Part shown: one piece after another, positions 23,100 to 35,039 of the stretch
Position numbering within the stretch: position 1 is the stretch's first letter
Layout: each line of letters begins with the position of its first letter
Origin: Torreya grandis
Lineage: Eukaryota; Streptophyta; Pinopsida; Cupressales; Taxaceae
Assembly: GCA_037957365.1 (NCBI GenBank)
Contig: JARHVA010003637.1
Span: forward strand, 523,501 to 587,500
Direction: 5' to 3'
DNA: 64,000 nt
Notes under the pieces: generated by a model
What the model saw: the letters and a program-made list of their open reading frames with translations, nothing else
The model's database searches: none
What the model was told of the DNA's origin: nothing
Program-made: the position numbers and the translations under genes

Positions 23100-23960
23100 A
23101 AGAATATACATAGAAGATCCTTGAATCGAGAACTTATACTATTCCTTAAGAGAATCCTTGAAGTTTTGATTGGAAATCCACATTTTCTCAAATCCAAAAG
23201 GAATAATTTTTTCTTTGGAAATATTTTTTCTATAAAACACCATGGGGTTGTCATTGGAACCGATCCTAGGAAGAGAATATAATGAACTAGTAAAATGTAA
23301 GTTCCATTTTAAAGATTTCAAAAACATATTTAGTCTAAATTGGATTATATTATCACCCAATCTCTTATTTGACTAGATAAATGGGTTACCTTTGAAGCCA
23401 ATGTCAGTTAGCCTTTCTTCTTCAATAAACTCACTAAAATTCAGCATGTTATTATTAATGGAACATGTTCCCACATTCTTTTCCCCCAAAGTTAGAGGTG
23501 AATTGAAATCCCCTAACACCATCCAATTATGAGATTTAAAAATATTCCTAGTATTAATCGAGTCCTACCATTATTTTCTATTATCATTTCTAGAGTTTGG
23601 AGTGCACATATTGGTGAGAACCTAGTTTATTTCGGTATGAATTTCTTGGAAAAAACTATGATATGGGAGTTAGTTTCTAAGAGGGTATTTCCTTCCAAAA
23701 CTAATGGATCCCAAAAAAATGCCAACCCTATAGAGGTGCCTTAAGAGCTACTTATACTACACAAATATTTATCCCAAATATTAATTTTATTCTTCAAATT
23801 TTATTCCATAGACATTTTAATTTCTTAGATAATAAAAATATCAGGTCTATGATTGAAGACCAAATTTCTAGCCAACCTCTATTTCCTAGTGTTATTCAGC
23901 CCTCTTATGTTCCAAAAAATGATATTCAATTCTTAGTGCTTGGAAAATGTCTAAGGGTCA
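23100..23960 (-). pseudogene. LINE endonuclease (APE-like)
   Basis: N-terminal nuclease of LINE ORF2, which would nick the target DNA. On - near 23,920 it reads NIIFWNIRGLNNTRK, then NLVFNHRPDIFII and a KMSME step, the WNIRGLN...PDIxxLQET start of plant L1 endonucleases, with the ETK catalytic glutamate seen as EIK. The open stretch 23,360-23,139 covers the domain end: MGDNIIQFRLNMFL, then IGSNDNPMVF in the place of the usual GSDHxP box, with His replaced by Asn. The domain continues into the FEKMW block at its end. The missing catalytic His indicates a dead enzyme. Confidence 0.88.
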
Positions 23961-23999
23961 TCTGCATACCTTTTCTACTTGCTTATCTATTTCTACTTT

Positions 24000-25592
24000 T
24001 TTGGATTTTTGATTAGTTGGTCTACTTGAAGATTTCATTTCTTCACTAACTTTAGCTTTTTCCTTGACTATTTTCTATTAGATTTCATCCACTATTTCTC
24101 AACCATTTTCTTGATTATCTCGAGACTTTCCCATTTGTTTGGAGAGGAACATTACCCTTGTGACATTTTATTGGAGTTAAAAGAATCTGAGAAGGTGATG
24201 GTTCTTGAAGCACTGAATCCTTGTCAAATAATAAAGATTTAAAATAGATGGTACATAGTGAGTTTGAATGAGAATCTCCTTATGAATATTTGAGAGATGA
24301 AGGATGATAAATAGGGTATGCAGATATATATTCAACTTAAATTTTCCCTAGTGGAAGAGTATCTTCAATCACCTTGGATGCCTTTAGAGTAACAATAGAG
24401 TTATCCAGACTTGAAGCAGCCTAAGGAGGGATAAGGATATTCAAGATAGTGAAATGTTTGGGAGGAGCTACATATAATTTTTTTTTCCAAACTAAGAGGA
24501 TCTAAAGTGGGTTTAAAGGGGTAAAATAATGGAATTTGAGAGTGGAGGAGGAGTTGTATACAGTGGGGGGGGGAGGGTTCTGGGAAGAATATTTCTTAAC
24601 CTAGGGAGGAGAAGGGGGAATGGGTGGCTTATTTCTTAGAGGGAAATTTTTGGATGAGTGGTTCAAAACATCATAAGGGAATTTTTTGGATGAGTAGTTC
24701 AAAACATCATAGGTTTTGTAGATTTTTTACTCCTTTTTAGATTTTATTCATTAGTTCTAGACCCCATATTTGGATTTTATCTAGATGGAATTAATCAAGG
24801 GTTTATCTACTAAGATGAACATGTAAACCTAGGAAGTTAGAAGTCTACATTTATATCTAGTCATAGGGTCAATGGAAATTGGTTGGATGAGGGCCCTGAT
24901 AATTCCCAAAAAAACCTCTAGTGCCTAGAATTCTAATGACATCTCTAGAAATTTAACCAAGACAAGAATGTCTTCCATAACGATACTATCTAGATTAAGA
25001 CATGCCTTCCACTTTCAAAAGCTATGTATGGATTTACCCATAAACCAAGGACCTTTAGTGAGAATCCTTATATAATATTTGAAATGGGAAAATTTCATTA
25101 GAATTTTTTTTTGGGTATAACAATAATGTTAATGTGACCCTTGGGTCACCACTTGAAATTTTCCTATTTATGAAAGGAATCAATATTTGGCCTGAAGTCA
25201 TTAAATTTAGCCAAAATAGAGTTCAACAAAGACAAGTAAATATTTTATATGATAAAGTTTGGAAACTTGAGACATACCTAATTTTTGTTTCTAGAAGGAA
25301 ATAGAAAGGAATCTTCTAAGGGTTTTATGAGAAGACGCTCATCGACCATAAGATTATCCAACAAAGTAGGTATTTTTACTTTAGTGAAATCAGCTTCTGT
25401 GTCTAGTGGACTGATACTTGTTTATAATATGTGAACTAAGGAATCCTTTGAAATTATTGATGAAATAGAATCATCCAACAAAACTATCAGGGGTTGTGTG
25501 GGGTCTCTGGGCTATAACTCACCTTCTTCCTGCCCATTGCTAGCATTTAAAATTCCTATTATGTGTTCAAGATTTATTTTGGGAAACATTCA
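24000..25592 (-). pseudogene. LINE ORF1 (DUF4283-like RNA-binding protein)
   Basis: First open frame of the LINE. It begins with an ATG at about 25,590 (MFPKINLEHIIGIL) and reads on - to about 24,000 through many stops. The core near 25,060-24,850 reads ILTKGPWFMGKSIHSF, then a KWKACLNL step and LEMSLEFWALEVFLGI. These match the GPWFxxGxxLxxxxWxP and LPLEFWxxxxL blocks of the plant DUF4283 domain, the usual RNA-binding part of L1 ORF1. The half after 24,720 has a 36-base duplication (24,641-24,712). No zinc knuckle remains. The role would be chaperoning LINE RNA; this is known for the family and not shown here. Confidence 0.75.
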
Positions 25593-26352
25593 AACTTATC
25601 ATATCTTATGCAAGTTATAAGTTGGCATGATATGGTTATTTATTTATAAAGGCATAATATTATATTGTCTAACTTGGTAGTTAATTAAAAGTCTAAAATC
25701 TAAATAGTTGTTATCAAACTATTAAGTTAGTTTATTATATTGAATCTTATTTTGGACAAAAAAATGTTTGATAGTCATTAACAAAGTAATAAAAAATATC
25801 TAATTCTATTGATTTATTATAATATTATTATTTTAATAAAACTTTGACATATTTGGAATGAAATTAATTGGAACCTAGTTTCTAATGATATATACTCTCA
25901 AAGTCTTAGATGTGATTCTTGATGTTTATGCCAACCTTGATGTCTTAATTGATAACTTAAAAATAGGTTAATTAAATTGTTTTTCATTTCTAATAATGAA
26001 TAATTGTAATGATCTTATATAATAATATATCTTTTGTATTTAACTAAGATGAATTAATTAAACTTAAAGGTCTTAATAGATTAGGTGTAATTTACTAATC
26101 TTATTAAAGTAATTAAAAACCATCCAAAATATTTGGTTATATTATCATTGATGTAATCAAGTAACTATACCAATTACACTGATGGTGAAAGTGGATTTAG
26201 TAAATGTTCACATGAAAAACATAAGCATGGATGTTGAAACATTTACATAAATTATATTTCATACTATTATGATATGGTTTGTTAGTATTTCACACATATT
26301 AACCAAGTGACACATAAGACTTATAATTAAGGGTTTGATCTCTATACCAAGG
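25593..26352. other. Unassigned AT-rich DNA left of element C
   Basis: No coding trace is seen. It continues in evolutionary terms into 34,279 onward, since element C sits between them, flanked by CAAGG here and CAGGG there. Confidence 0.5.
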
Positions 26353-27547
26353 TGATTTAATAATTTTTGGGAATATTGGTGTATTATTCATATTTTAGTT
26401 AAAGGGTCTAAGTAGTAAAATTAGTAAATAAATATGCAATAATTAAGCTATTGATTTTAGAAAATTAGATTGCAATTTTGACCTTTCTAAAAATAGTAAT
26501 AAGAGGGAGAAAATAAGACTTAGCTAAAAATAGACTGATACAACTAAGACAAGGTTTAAGATTCACTATGTAGGACTAGGACATTATCATAAACTAAGAT
26601 CTAACCTTCATTTTATGACTAGATAGGAGCACCAAAAGTGGATAGGAGTGACACCAATGCTATAGTCTATCTCTGATGTTATTTTCTTTAGGATCTAATC
26701 TTTTTGGGTTTTATTTTTCAAGTCTATGTGACCCTATCCATGAATTTTCAATAGATAAAAGTCTATAGAGCTCTTTATAGAGCAATTTTTCTCTATAAAC
26801 CCTATAGTCCATTGTGCTTTGATCAGTTTTGAGAAAGAGGGGTGGGGGGGTTAGTGTTTATAAGATTCACTAAACATGTATCCACACCCCTTTGTGTAGG
26901 CACACTACCTACATACCAATACTTTGAAGAGGGATCAATCCATATGTAGTTATCCCACTTGATGTGCTTATTGAAATAGTGTGCATGAAGATGAAAAATG
27001 CTAAACTAGATGTGTTTGAGGTGGCTAGGGACTAGTGTAAGTATTTGTATAAGCTTGTAAGTGTATTGGCTAGCTGTATGTAAAGAATAGGGAAGATTTC
27101 TTAAGTAGTCTTGCTTGTATTCTTGCTTGATTGGTGATATTTTCTAACCCTTTCTAAATGATCTTTGAATAAGATTTTATAGGGATCTATTGGTCACAGG
27201 TTGAATGTGTTCACATTAGGCTGACAAGGAGAAGCATGGGGAACTAGAAGAAACTAACCATTGGGGATAAAAATACACTTGGACAGGAGAACCAAAAGTA
27301 AAGAGGAGTGGCATTGACACTATAGTCCAAGTGTGGCCCTATTGTCCTGAGTTAACAGGACCTAGGGGGATGGATTAGTCATAGAAAAAGGGGTCTGGCT
27401 CAATTAGGATCAAGTTTAAAAGGCTATAGATGATTGGAAATCAATGAAAAGATGATTATGAGTGTCATAATAGCAAGAAAGAGGGACCTAGGTTGGGTAT
27501 CATTATCCACACTCAATTTACCATTTTTTGCATTTTATATGACTATA
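26353..27547 (-). repeat. Element C 3' LTR
   Basis: Aligns end to end with 33,161-34,278. On - the start is TATAGTCATATAAAATGC (one transition from TG) and the end AAATTATTAAATCA. It carries a CCTATAAAATC TATA box on - at 27,173-27,183, and two copies of the GGATAGGAG-type module (from 26,632 and 27,281). A G-rich run lies near 26,838-26,850. Confidence 0.92.
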
Positions 27548-27560
27548 TTGCCCCCAATTT
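27548..27560 (-). promoter_or_regulatory. Element C polypurine tract
   Basis: On - AAATTGGGGGCAA abuts the LTR start. This is the usual plus-strand primer form of LTR elements and fixes the orientation. Confidence 0.75.
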
Positions 27561-30479
27561 ATTCTAGTATTGTAGTAAAATGAAATACTAGGATAAAGGA
27601 AAAATTGAAAGCATACCTGAACTTACCTGCAAGGGTGAAGCATAAGAAGCTATATGATGCTAGGTGTGCATAGAGAGAGCATGCTGTGAAGTATGAATCT
27701 ATAAGAAAAATAAAGGGTAGATCAGTTCTTACTAGATACACTTATCTAAAATAAGAAAGTGCAAAAGTTGGGTAAGAGAGAGAGGAAGATAAAGGAACAA
27801 ATACACTTCACCTAGTATACAGACTAATACAAAACCTATTATGTTGCTAAGTGATGATGGATGTGTTGTACCAAGAGTGATATTACAAATGGAAATGAGT
27901 GCTTAATTCCTTGAGAGTGACTTAATAATGTAAAGGCTAGCCCTTTGTCTCCATCATCACCCACTAAGTGAAGCTATGTGATCATGTGTGTGTTAATCAG
28001 TGTTTGGACTATGTGTCTAGTCCCTCTAAGTAGGTGGATAAAAAATACAAAGGATAGCTAGTCCTTTTACTCCATCATTACCCTATAAATTGAAGCTATG
28101 AACTAATACTAATATGAAATGTGTGTTGAATGAGATGGCTCCTGAAGCCCATGAATACTCTATAATTTGACAATGTTGGCATGGATAGTTGAATGTATTT
28201 TAGAAACTAGGCCACTCTTGGCCACTAAAAAATATGGAGATTAGGATTGTATGAAATCCACTCAAAATTATGCCAACCACCTATAGATGGAATAAGGCAT
28301 GCAACTGATGAGAATGCCTGGGTAATGATGAACTCAAAAAGAAAAGAAAATAAATGTGTCACGTAAATTACCCCCAATCACTATTGTATGAAACATGGAT
28401 TCTATTATATAAGTTACACCAATTACCATATCTAAAACTAGAAGTGATATCCATCATTCCATTCATAATTCCACCTATATCTAGATTCTTTGAGCAAAAG
28501 TGCAATAAAAATCTACTAATTTTAAATTGGTTTGACTATGTAAAAGTATAGTTGAACCTAATTTTGTACTTGTTTCTAGAAAGTTTGGGTTTGTTCTATT
28601 TGGATAGGAGTGCCAAAAATGAATAGTAATGGCACAAACACTATACTCTGATCTTAGCACTATTGTCTTGGGATAAATCTAATGACTATTTTGACATTTT
28701 CAATATCAACCTAGTCTGTTCTAACTGGTTTGATGTTTGGTTGCTATTTTGGGTGCTTTTAATGCTAAATTTTTGACTTTTGGGATCTCTAATCTTTGTG
28801 ATAAAACCCATATTTTCCCCCCTCTTCTGAGGGTCAGAATAAAGACCCTAAAATGATTGCCCTTAGAAAAAAATTCCTACATGTGTGTTATACTACAAAG
28901 ATACATGATATAACAATGATAATCGATAGGATATATCTAGATATAACATGGTTTGTATTGACATATTTTTATATCAACAATGGGATTCATAAATAGATAT
29001 AATAATGTAATAGCATGTGTAATGTATAGAACTAGAATTGGAAGTGTAAGTTTTTAGTTATTAGTTGTTAAGGAGGGATGGAGCATGATGTACATCATTG
29101 CATCCAAGATAGCAAGATAATTCATGATGTGGAGCATGGCATTACAAAACAATTAGAAGTAAACAAGAACACAAGGTAAGAATCAAGAAGCAACTAAGGG
29201 TGGCCAAGGGACCAAGCAAACAAGGGACATGAGCACATGTCACTCAAACTAGAAAGCAAGCATACAAGGCATGTTCAAATGTCACAAACACATACATTTC
29301 AAGCAAGGGTGGCTTGAAATCCACAATCACATAGAAGATTACATGTAAAGGACATTGGAAAATGTCCTAAGGCACATATAGGAGATAAATAGGAATTGAG
29401 AAATACAAACAATCCAGCTATGCTAAGCAAGAAAATAAAGCATGGAAATACTAGAAATACAATCACATCTAACTAATCAAAGAAAGAATTGAAAGTATAT
29501 AAGGTATGGGGTACAAAACTAGGTATATGCTAAGAAATACACAAGTGTTATATACTAGTGAAATGTTGATAGAGTAATCTATGTAAGCGAGTAAATAATG
29601 TACAACATCATGATAACTAGAGTGTGTGGTATAGGAATAACATAACTTGCATGCTGTAGTCTTATAGAAGATGCCCCCAGTAGGTATGTATATCTATGTG
29701 TGTCTTAATGTATAAGTAGGATTCCTTCTTAGTGGGTGGAGTAAAGAAATAAAGGATTTGGATGTCACTGCACACACTCAAAGAAGATCAAGTGAAGCAT
29801 GGTAATGTAGATAAATCGATAAATAATAGCATAGAACAAAAAATGTAAGTCTAGAATGATAGTATAAATGTAAAGCATGTATAATGCATATAATTGAAAT
29901 ATTTTTGGTGTTTTCAGATTATTTTCATGTTTTTTATTTTGAAATATTTGAATGTCTTTAGATTTTTGATATTTTGAATTGTTTCTAAATTTTTTGAGAT
30001 ATAAGCTATGTACAGTCAATCATTAAGAGACTATGTACAAGTAAGGTTGAGAAGAGATGATACTAACAAATAAGTCTCATGGGATACTCCCTATCATAGT
30101 GTCTTGTATCAGGGAGAGGAATCATGTGTGATCTTGAAGCATGATAGAAATGCTAAGATTGTGGCTCTAAAAACTATATATGTTGTTTATGCTCTAAAAT
30201 TTATGAAGTTGAAACTAACTATGAGGTCCCCATATAAATCTAAGAAGTGGATGTAGCTATACAGATCTTAGGGACCCATATGTTCTTTGAACATGTGATT
30301 TATTAGTATATGCATGAGATCTCAATGATACTACCTTGGGTGTGAACACTATAGCTAGAATTTGTCTAGAATGCTGAAGCTATGGAGGTGTATGAACTCT
30401 CTGTGCTAGTGATAGATGCCTTAACTATGTCTGACTCAAAACTAAAGGAGGAACTATAACTGGTGGTAAAATTGAAATT
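27561..30479 (-). other. Element C interior without recognised coding
   Basis: Where reverse transcriptase and integrase would be expected, I find none. One open stretch on - (30,019-29,765) is basic and hydrophobic and matches no family. There is a fifth copy of the LTR module from 28,602 and a degenerate direct repeat of about 50 bases (27,932 and 28,049, 117 apart, sharing CTCCATCAT). An AT-rich filler seems to replace pol. Confidence 0.55.
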
Positions 30480-31480
30480 GGTGGCATGAATAAAACTAGT
30501 GCTTGTGAAATAATAGATGGCTCTAAAGTGGGGAATGGTAACTCATATAAAACTCCACCAACTATAACAACCTAATTAGTATGAATGAATTTCATGCATC
30601 TATGAAATGTATAAGGTACTACTCAAAGTTTTTGAATATATGGTTGACCAAGTAACATATCAAAGACTCTTACACTAGGTACAATAGTGAATGGGTGGCG
30701 ACATGTGTTAGACCAACATATAAAGGAAGTACAATCTCATCTAATGAAATTTGCATGTGTCCACTAAATCCACTAAAACTATGACTATCAAGGTAATATC
30801 TTGTTTTTAATATCCCAAATGTTGTAATAATGTCATAGTGCACATGTTCACACTAGACCAATTATCTATGATAACACTATGAATAGGATGATTGTGAATG
30901 TAAGCTCTGATAAAGAGTGTATGATAATCTGAATCATCCTTAATGATCTCCTACTCTAAGAAGGAGATGGAAAGTTTAGCTAGAACTCTAGAACTATATA
31001 CACCAATCATTTTACTCAAAGGATGTGTCTCAACTAAAATTTCCCTATATGTATTTAGTGGTAGATGTGCATGATATTCATGGTGAATCCCTAATGTGTC
31101 CCCTATCTCTTGTTTAGAATACTATGGAAAGGGATCTGAGAATATTTTCAAATCTTTATACTATGGAAAGGGATCTGAGAATATTTCTTGAGGAGGCTTA
31201 ACTAAAGTACCAAGATAATTATGATTACCATCTATCAAATCCTATATCTTGTGTCTAAAATTGATGCATCTATTTTTTATATGGCTTGGTGTCCTATGAA
31301 ACTCATAAAATTCATGTTGATCATATCCCCATGGAAGAGGCTTTGTTGGTTTAGCTTCTTGAATAGGAGGGAGAGATATGATGATACATTCTAATAGCTA
31401 TTGTAAAACTCTAGCTAGAGAAACTTGTAGATTGGTAAAGGTTCACCAAGGAGGTGTTGATAAAACCTCTCATTGATAGG
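30480..31480 (-). pseudogene. Element C gag end and aspartic protease remnant
   Basis: Reads on - after the gag. Near 31,300-31,200 the fragment FYEFHRTPSHIKNRCINFRH with KIQDLIDGNHNYLG matches the FHxxxGHxTxxCxxLRxxIQDLID tail of plant Ty3/gypsy gags. Near 30,920-30,840 HNHPIHSVIIDNWSSVNMC matches the protease site. The catalytic Asp is kept, but the DNGSS form has become DNWSS, which should break the flap-side glycine. The following RCMKFIHTN resembles the known KFIHxN block after the protease. A 39-base in-frame duplication lies in the linker (31,121 and 31,160). The protease would process the gag polyprotein. Confidence 0.7.
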
Positions 31481-31489
31481 GCTCAAAAG

Positions 31490-32502
31490 CCACATTAACT
31501 ATTGATGGATTCAGGCTCTTTCTATAATTGGATTTCACTTTGTATGGGACTTTTTGTTACTCTTGTTTGTTGTTTCGAGGATACTTGTGTAATTGAGTTT
31601 TCCCATTGAAATTAGTTTTACTTCTCTTTCATTTAGTGTGTGATGTAATTTAGTGAAGGAAGAGAATATTTTGAACATAATTGATTCATGTAAAGCTAGT
31701 AGAAGACTTTATTTGAAGAGATCTTATAACTATTGATCAATCATGAGGCTAGTCATCTTAGCCAAAATAGTCTTATATTGAAGAACATAATATATGAGAT
31801 GCTCATTTGACCTTTGTTTTTGTCATAAAACTTGGGTATATAAAACCTTATCACCAATTTTAATGTTGAAATGAGCTAAGAACATGTTGGCTAAAGGATT
31901 GAATGCATTGAATAACTAATTTGGTAGACTATAAAACCATTATAAAGCATAATCCTTTAGGAACCATGGAAATATTTTGGTAATTAGCCAATAATTTGGT
32001 ACATATTTTAAGCATACTACATGAAAATATCTCAAATGTGTCTCTAGATCACCCTTGACATCATATAGAGTAAACTTGGGTTGAATAAAACCTTGTGACA
32101 AGGGTGTAGAAGCAATGTGACATGCCAATGGTATATGCAGTAGAGCAAAATAATTCAAATCCTATGTAATTCTAGAGGAACCTTGCTCAAGATGTATCAC
32201 CATGGATTAAAGATATCTTATCTCTGGCATAAGGGATACCACATCAAGAGACAAATATATACCAGCTATAGCTAGTGGCATAGAGCCATGTTGGACTGCT
32301 ATATGGGGTTGTTAAGACATAGTTGCCCTCGTAGTATCATTTAAAATTGATTGTTCTATAGTTTGAGAATATTGGCCATTATTAACTCTTTGTTTTTATT
32401 CTTGTATAATTTTAAGCATATTATCTTGCATGCCAAGTTGTTTAGTTAAGATTTATTGAAGTTCCCTTTTATCATTTTCATCAAAAATAGTATATTGGGC
32501 CA
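31490..32502 (-). pseudogene. Element C gag
   Basis: Capsid protein gene, reading from ATG at 32,502 (MAQYTIFDENDKREL) through about 340 codons with about ten stops in one frame. Its centre (32,158-31,940, open) reads PLSQGFIQPKFTLYDVKGDL then a THLRYF step, the PKGFxxPKFxxYDGxGDPxxHLRxF block of Retrotransposon_gag. After it come NPLANMFLAHFNIKIGDKVL and NEHLIYYVLQYKTILAKM, corresponding to the helical second half of the domain, where FxxHF and the later RxK are typical. That the frame is mostly preserved despite stops suggests substitution decay with few indels. It would form the virus-like particle in the cytoplasm. Confidence 0.85.
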
Positions 32503-33140
32503 TTGTTAAGGTAGGAAAACAATTTGAATTTTTTTTGAATTTTTTTAATAATTTTTAATAAGCAAAGTGCTATAAAATGAAAGTACTAAATATAGGAAAT
32601 GTAAAGTCCTAAAAATAGTTAACTAAAAATTTCATAAAAAGGATACGAAACTCACAAACATGTAAGGTGATGCCTCAAGAAGCAATGGGACCTAATGTAT
32701 GCAAATAGAGTTTGAAAAATGATATTTTTGAAAAATACTATGGAATTTTAAAAATGAAATTCAATTTATGATTTAAATATGCAACTAAAAATTCAAAAAA
32801 AAATTGGTAAATTTGTCGTTTAAAGAGACCTAGAAGATGCAACTAGGGTTCTGAAAAATAAATGTTTTTGAAAATTAATATTTAATTTTCAAATTTTAAG
32901 TGAATTTATGATTTTAATTTCTATTAAAAAATTAAAAAATTATTGGAAAATTACTGGGAAAATACTAGGACCTAGTATGGGAAACTAGGGTTTGAAAGAA
33001 AATTATTTTAAAATTACTATAAATTTTTAAAATTTAATGCTAATTTTTAATTTTCATATACAAGTAAAAAATAAAAATATAATAAGAAAAATAAATAATT
33101 AATTTACTCTAGGATTTCTAAGGCTTTTATGTGAAAATGA

Positions 33141-33158
33141 AGTAAGTCAGGTTCACCA
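33141..33158 (-). promoter_or_regulatory. Element C primer-binding site
   Basis: On - TGGTGAACCTGACTTACT starts two bases after the end of the 5' LTR, the normal place and TGG start for a tRNA primer site. I cannot match it to a particular plant tRNA, possibly because of decay. Confidence 0.55.
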
Positions 33159-33160
33159 AA

Positions 33161-34278
33161 TGATTTAACAATTTTGGGAATATTAGTGTATTATTCCTAT
33201 TTTTGTTAAAGGTTATGAGTAGTAAAATTAGTAAATAAATATGCAATAATTAAGCTACTAATTTTTTTAAATTATATTTTAATTTTGGCCTTTCTAAAAA
33301 TAGTAATAAGAGGGAGAAAATAAGACTTAGCTAAAAACTAATTCATATGGTTGAGACAAGGTCTGAGATTCACTATGTAGGGCTAGGACACTCATAAAAT
33401 AATATTTGACCTTTATTTTATGATTGGATAGGAGTACCAAAAGTGGAAAAAAGTGGCACCAACGCTATAGTCCACCTCTACCATTATTGTCCTAAGAATC
33501 TGAGCTTTCTAGGTTTTATTCACCAGGTCTATGTGACCCTATCCATGAATTTCTTATAGTTGAAAGTTTGTAGGCCTCCCTGTAGAGTAGATTTTCTCAT
33601 CAAACCCTATAGTTCATTATTCTTTGACTAGTTTCAAGAAATATCAGGAGGGGGGAGGTGGGGTTAGTGTGTGTATGTAGTTCTCCCACTTGATGTGCTT
33701 TACGCAATAGTATGTATGAAGATGCAAAATGTTAAACTAGATGTGCTTGAGGTGGTTAGGGATTGGTGTAAGGATTTAGATAAGTTTTTAAGTGTATTGG
33801 ATAGTTGTATGAAGAGAATAGGGATGATTTCTTGAGTATTATTGTTTTTATTCTTGCTTTCTTGGTGATATTTTCAAACCTTTTCCAAATTATCTTTGAA
33901 TGGGCTTTTATAGGGATCTATTGGTCATGGATTGAATGTGCTTACATTAGGCTAACAAGGAGAAGGATGGGGAACAAAAATAAATTGACCATTTGAGTAA
34001 AAAATCACTTGGATAGGAGCACTAAAATTGAATATGAGTGGCACCAATGTTATAGTCCAAGTGTGGTGTTATTGTCCTGAGCTATATGATCTAAGGGGAT
34101 GGATTAGTCATGGAAAAAGGGGTCTAGATTAGTTGGGATCAAGTATATAAGATTACATATGATTTGTAACTATTAAAAATATTCCTATGAGGATCATGAG
34201 ATTAATCAAGAGGGACCTAAGGTTTGGGTGTCATTATCCATGCTCAAGTTACCAATTTTTGCATTTTATATGACTACA
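33161..34278 (-). repeat. Element C 5' LTR
   Basis: On - begins TGTAGTCATATAAAATGC and ends AATTGTTAAATCA, the canonical TG...CA. A TATA box CTATAAAAG lies at 33,905-33,913, about 365 bases into the LTR, so U3 is near 400 bases. Two copies of the GGATAGGAG module start at 33,425 and 34,011. A G-rich run (GGAGGGGGGAGGTGGGG, about 33,647-33,663) is shared in position with the other LTR. Confidence 0.92.
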
Positions 34279-34283
34279 CAGGG

Positions 34284-35039
34284 CTTATGATATGGTTAAC
34301 TAGCAAATTGTATGAACTTTATTTGAGCATGTTGGTGATGAGATGGGAACTTATGTGGTAACATAAATCATTGAAGAGCTAGATAATGTGTTAATAAATT
34401 CTAAAAGTGAACATGTGAATATAACCTAAATCTACAATTATTATCATTTCAAGAGTATGACAATCTAGTGTAGTGATTTTGACAATGATCATATGGATAG
34501 CATTTTTTTATGGTATTCATTGGTACCAAAGATAAGTAAAATATTTTTAAAAAAAATACCTTATATTGTATTTATTTTAGTATTAATCCTCAAAATAATT
34601 ACTATTTGTTATCTGAAGTTTTGCAGATCTTGCTAAAATAGGCTTAGTATGATGATTCTTCTGTTGAATCTATTTCTCCTTTTACATTTGTTTTCTAAAC
34701 TCCTTTTGGTTTACCTTATGAGGTTAAAATTATTTTATGGTATGTATAATTACTTGGGTAAGACTATAAGTTGGTAATGGATCTACTAGGAAGGATTTAT
34801 AGGAAGTGCACATAAAGGAGTGTGTGGAAATATTGTTCATACACTGACATGACCCTATCTTAGTACTAAGTGGATAATTTCTTCCTAATAATGTCATTAG
34901 TGATTTATAACTTAGTCTAATTTTAATTTTAGTTATAACATAGTTATGAGTCTCACTACATTTTTTGTGATAGTTTTATTTGTAATCCTTTCACCGTAGT
35001 TGCTTTATCTTGGTGTTTAAAAAATGGATTATTACAACC
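34284..35039. other. Unassigned DNA between elements C and A
   Basis: AT-rich, no coding or paired repeat recognised. It may include the 5' LTR or leader of element A, but no LTR copy was found. Confidence 0.4.

Larger units (their letters stand above)
16250..25592 (-). mobile_element. L1-type LINE, split by element D
   Basis: Non-LTR retrotransposon on -, reading from about 25,592 to 16,250. Order of recognisable parts: ORF1 (25,592-24,000), endonuclease (23,960-23,100), reverse transcriptase (22,900-20,867), zinc-binding region (17,326-16,900) and RNase H (about 16,640-16,250). Element D with its 5-bp target duplication interrupts the reverse transcriptase end at 17,322-20,866. Without it the LINE is about 5.8 kb, normal for plant L1 elements. 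All frames are broken by stops, so it is a dead copy. The 3' poly(A) tail and flanking duplications were not found. The order ORF1, endonuclease, reverse transcriptase, RNase H is that of plant L1-clade elements. Confidence 0.85.
26348..34283 (-). mobile_element. Element C: LTR retrotransposon with gag and protease, no pol
   Basis: Complete-length LTR element on -: 5' LTR 34,278-33,161, 3' LTR 27,547-26,353, about 7.9 kb in all. Its flanks CAAGG (26,348-26,352) and CAGGG (34,279-34,283) differ by one base and read as an aged 5-bp target duplication. A primer site follows the 5' LTR, and a purine tract (AAATTGGGGGCAA on -) precedes the 3' LTR. The interior encodes gag then a protease remnant, after which about 2.5 kb up to the purine tract shows no reverse transcriptase or integrase. 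It is a non-autonomous Ty3/gypsy-type element that relied on enzymes from elsewhere; that dependence is inference. Confidence 0.85.
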
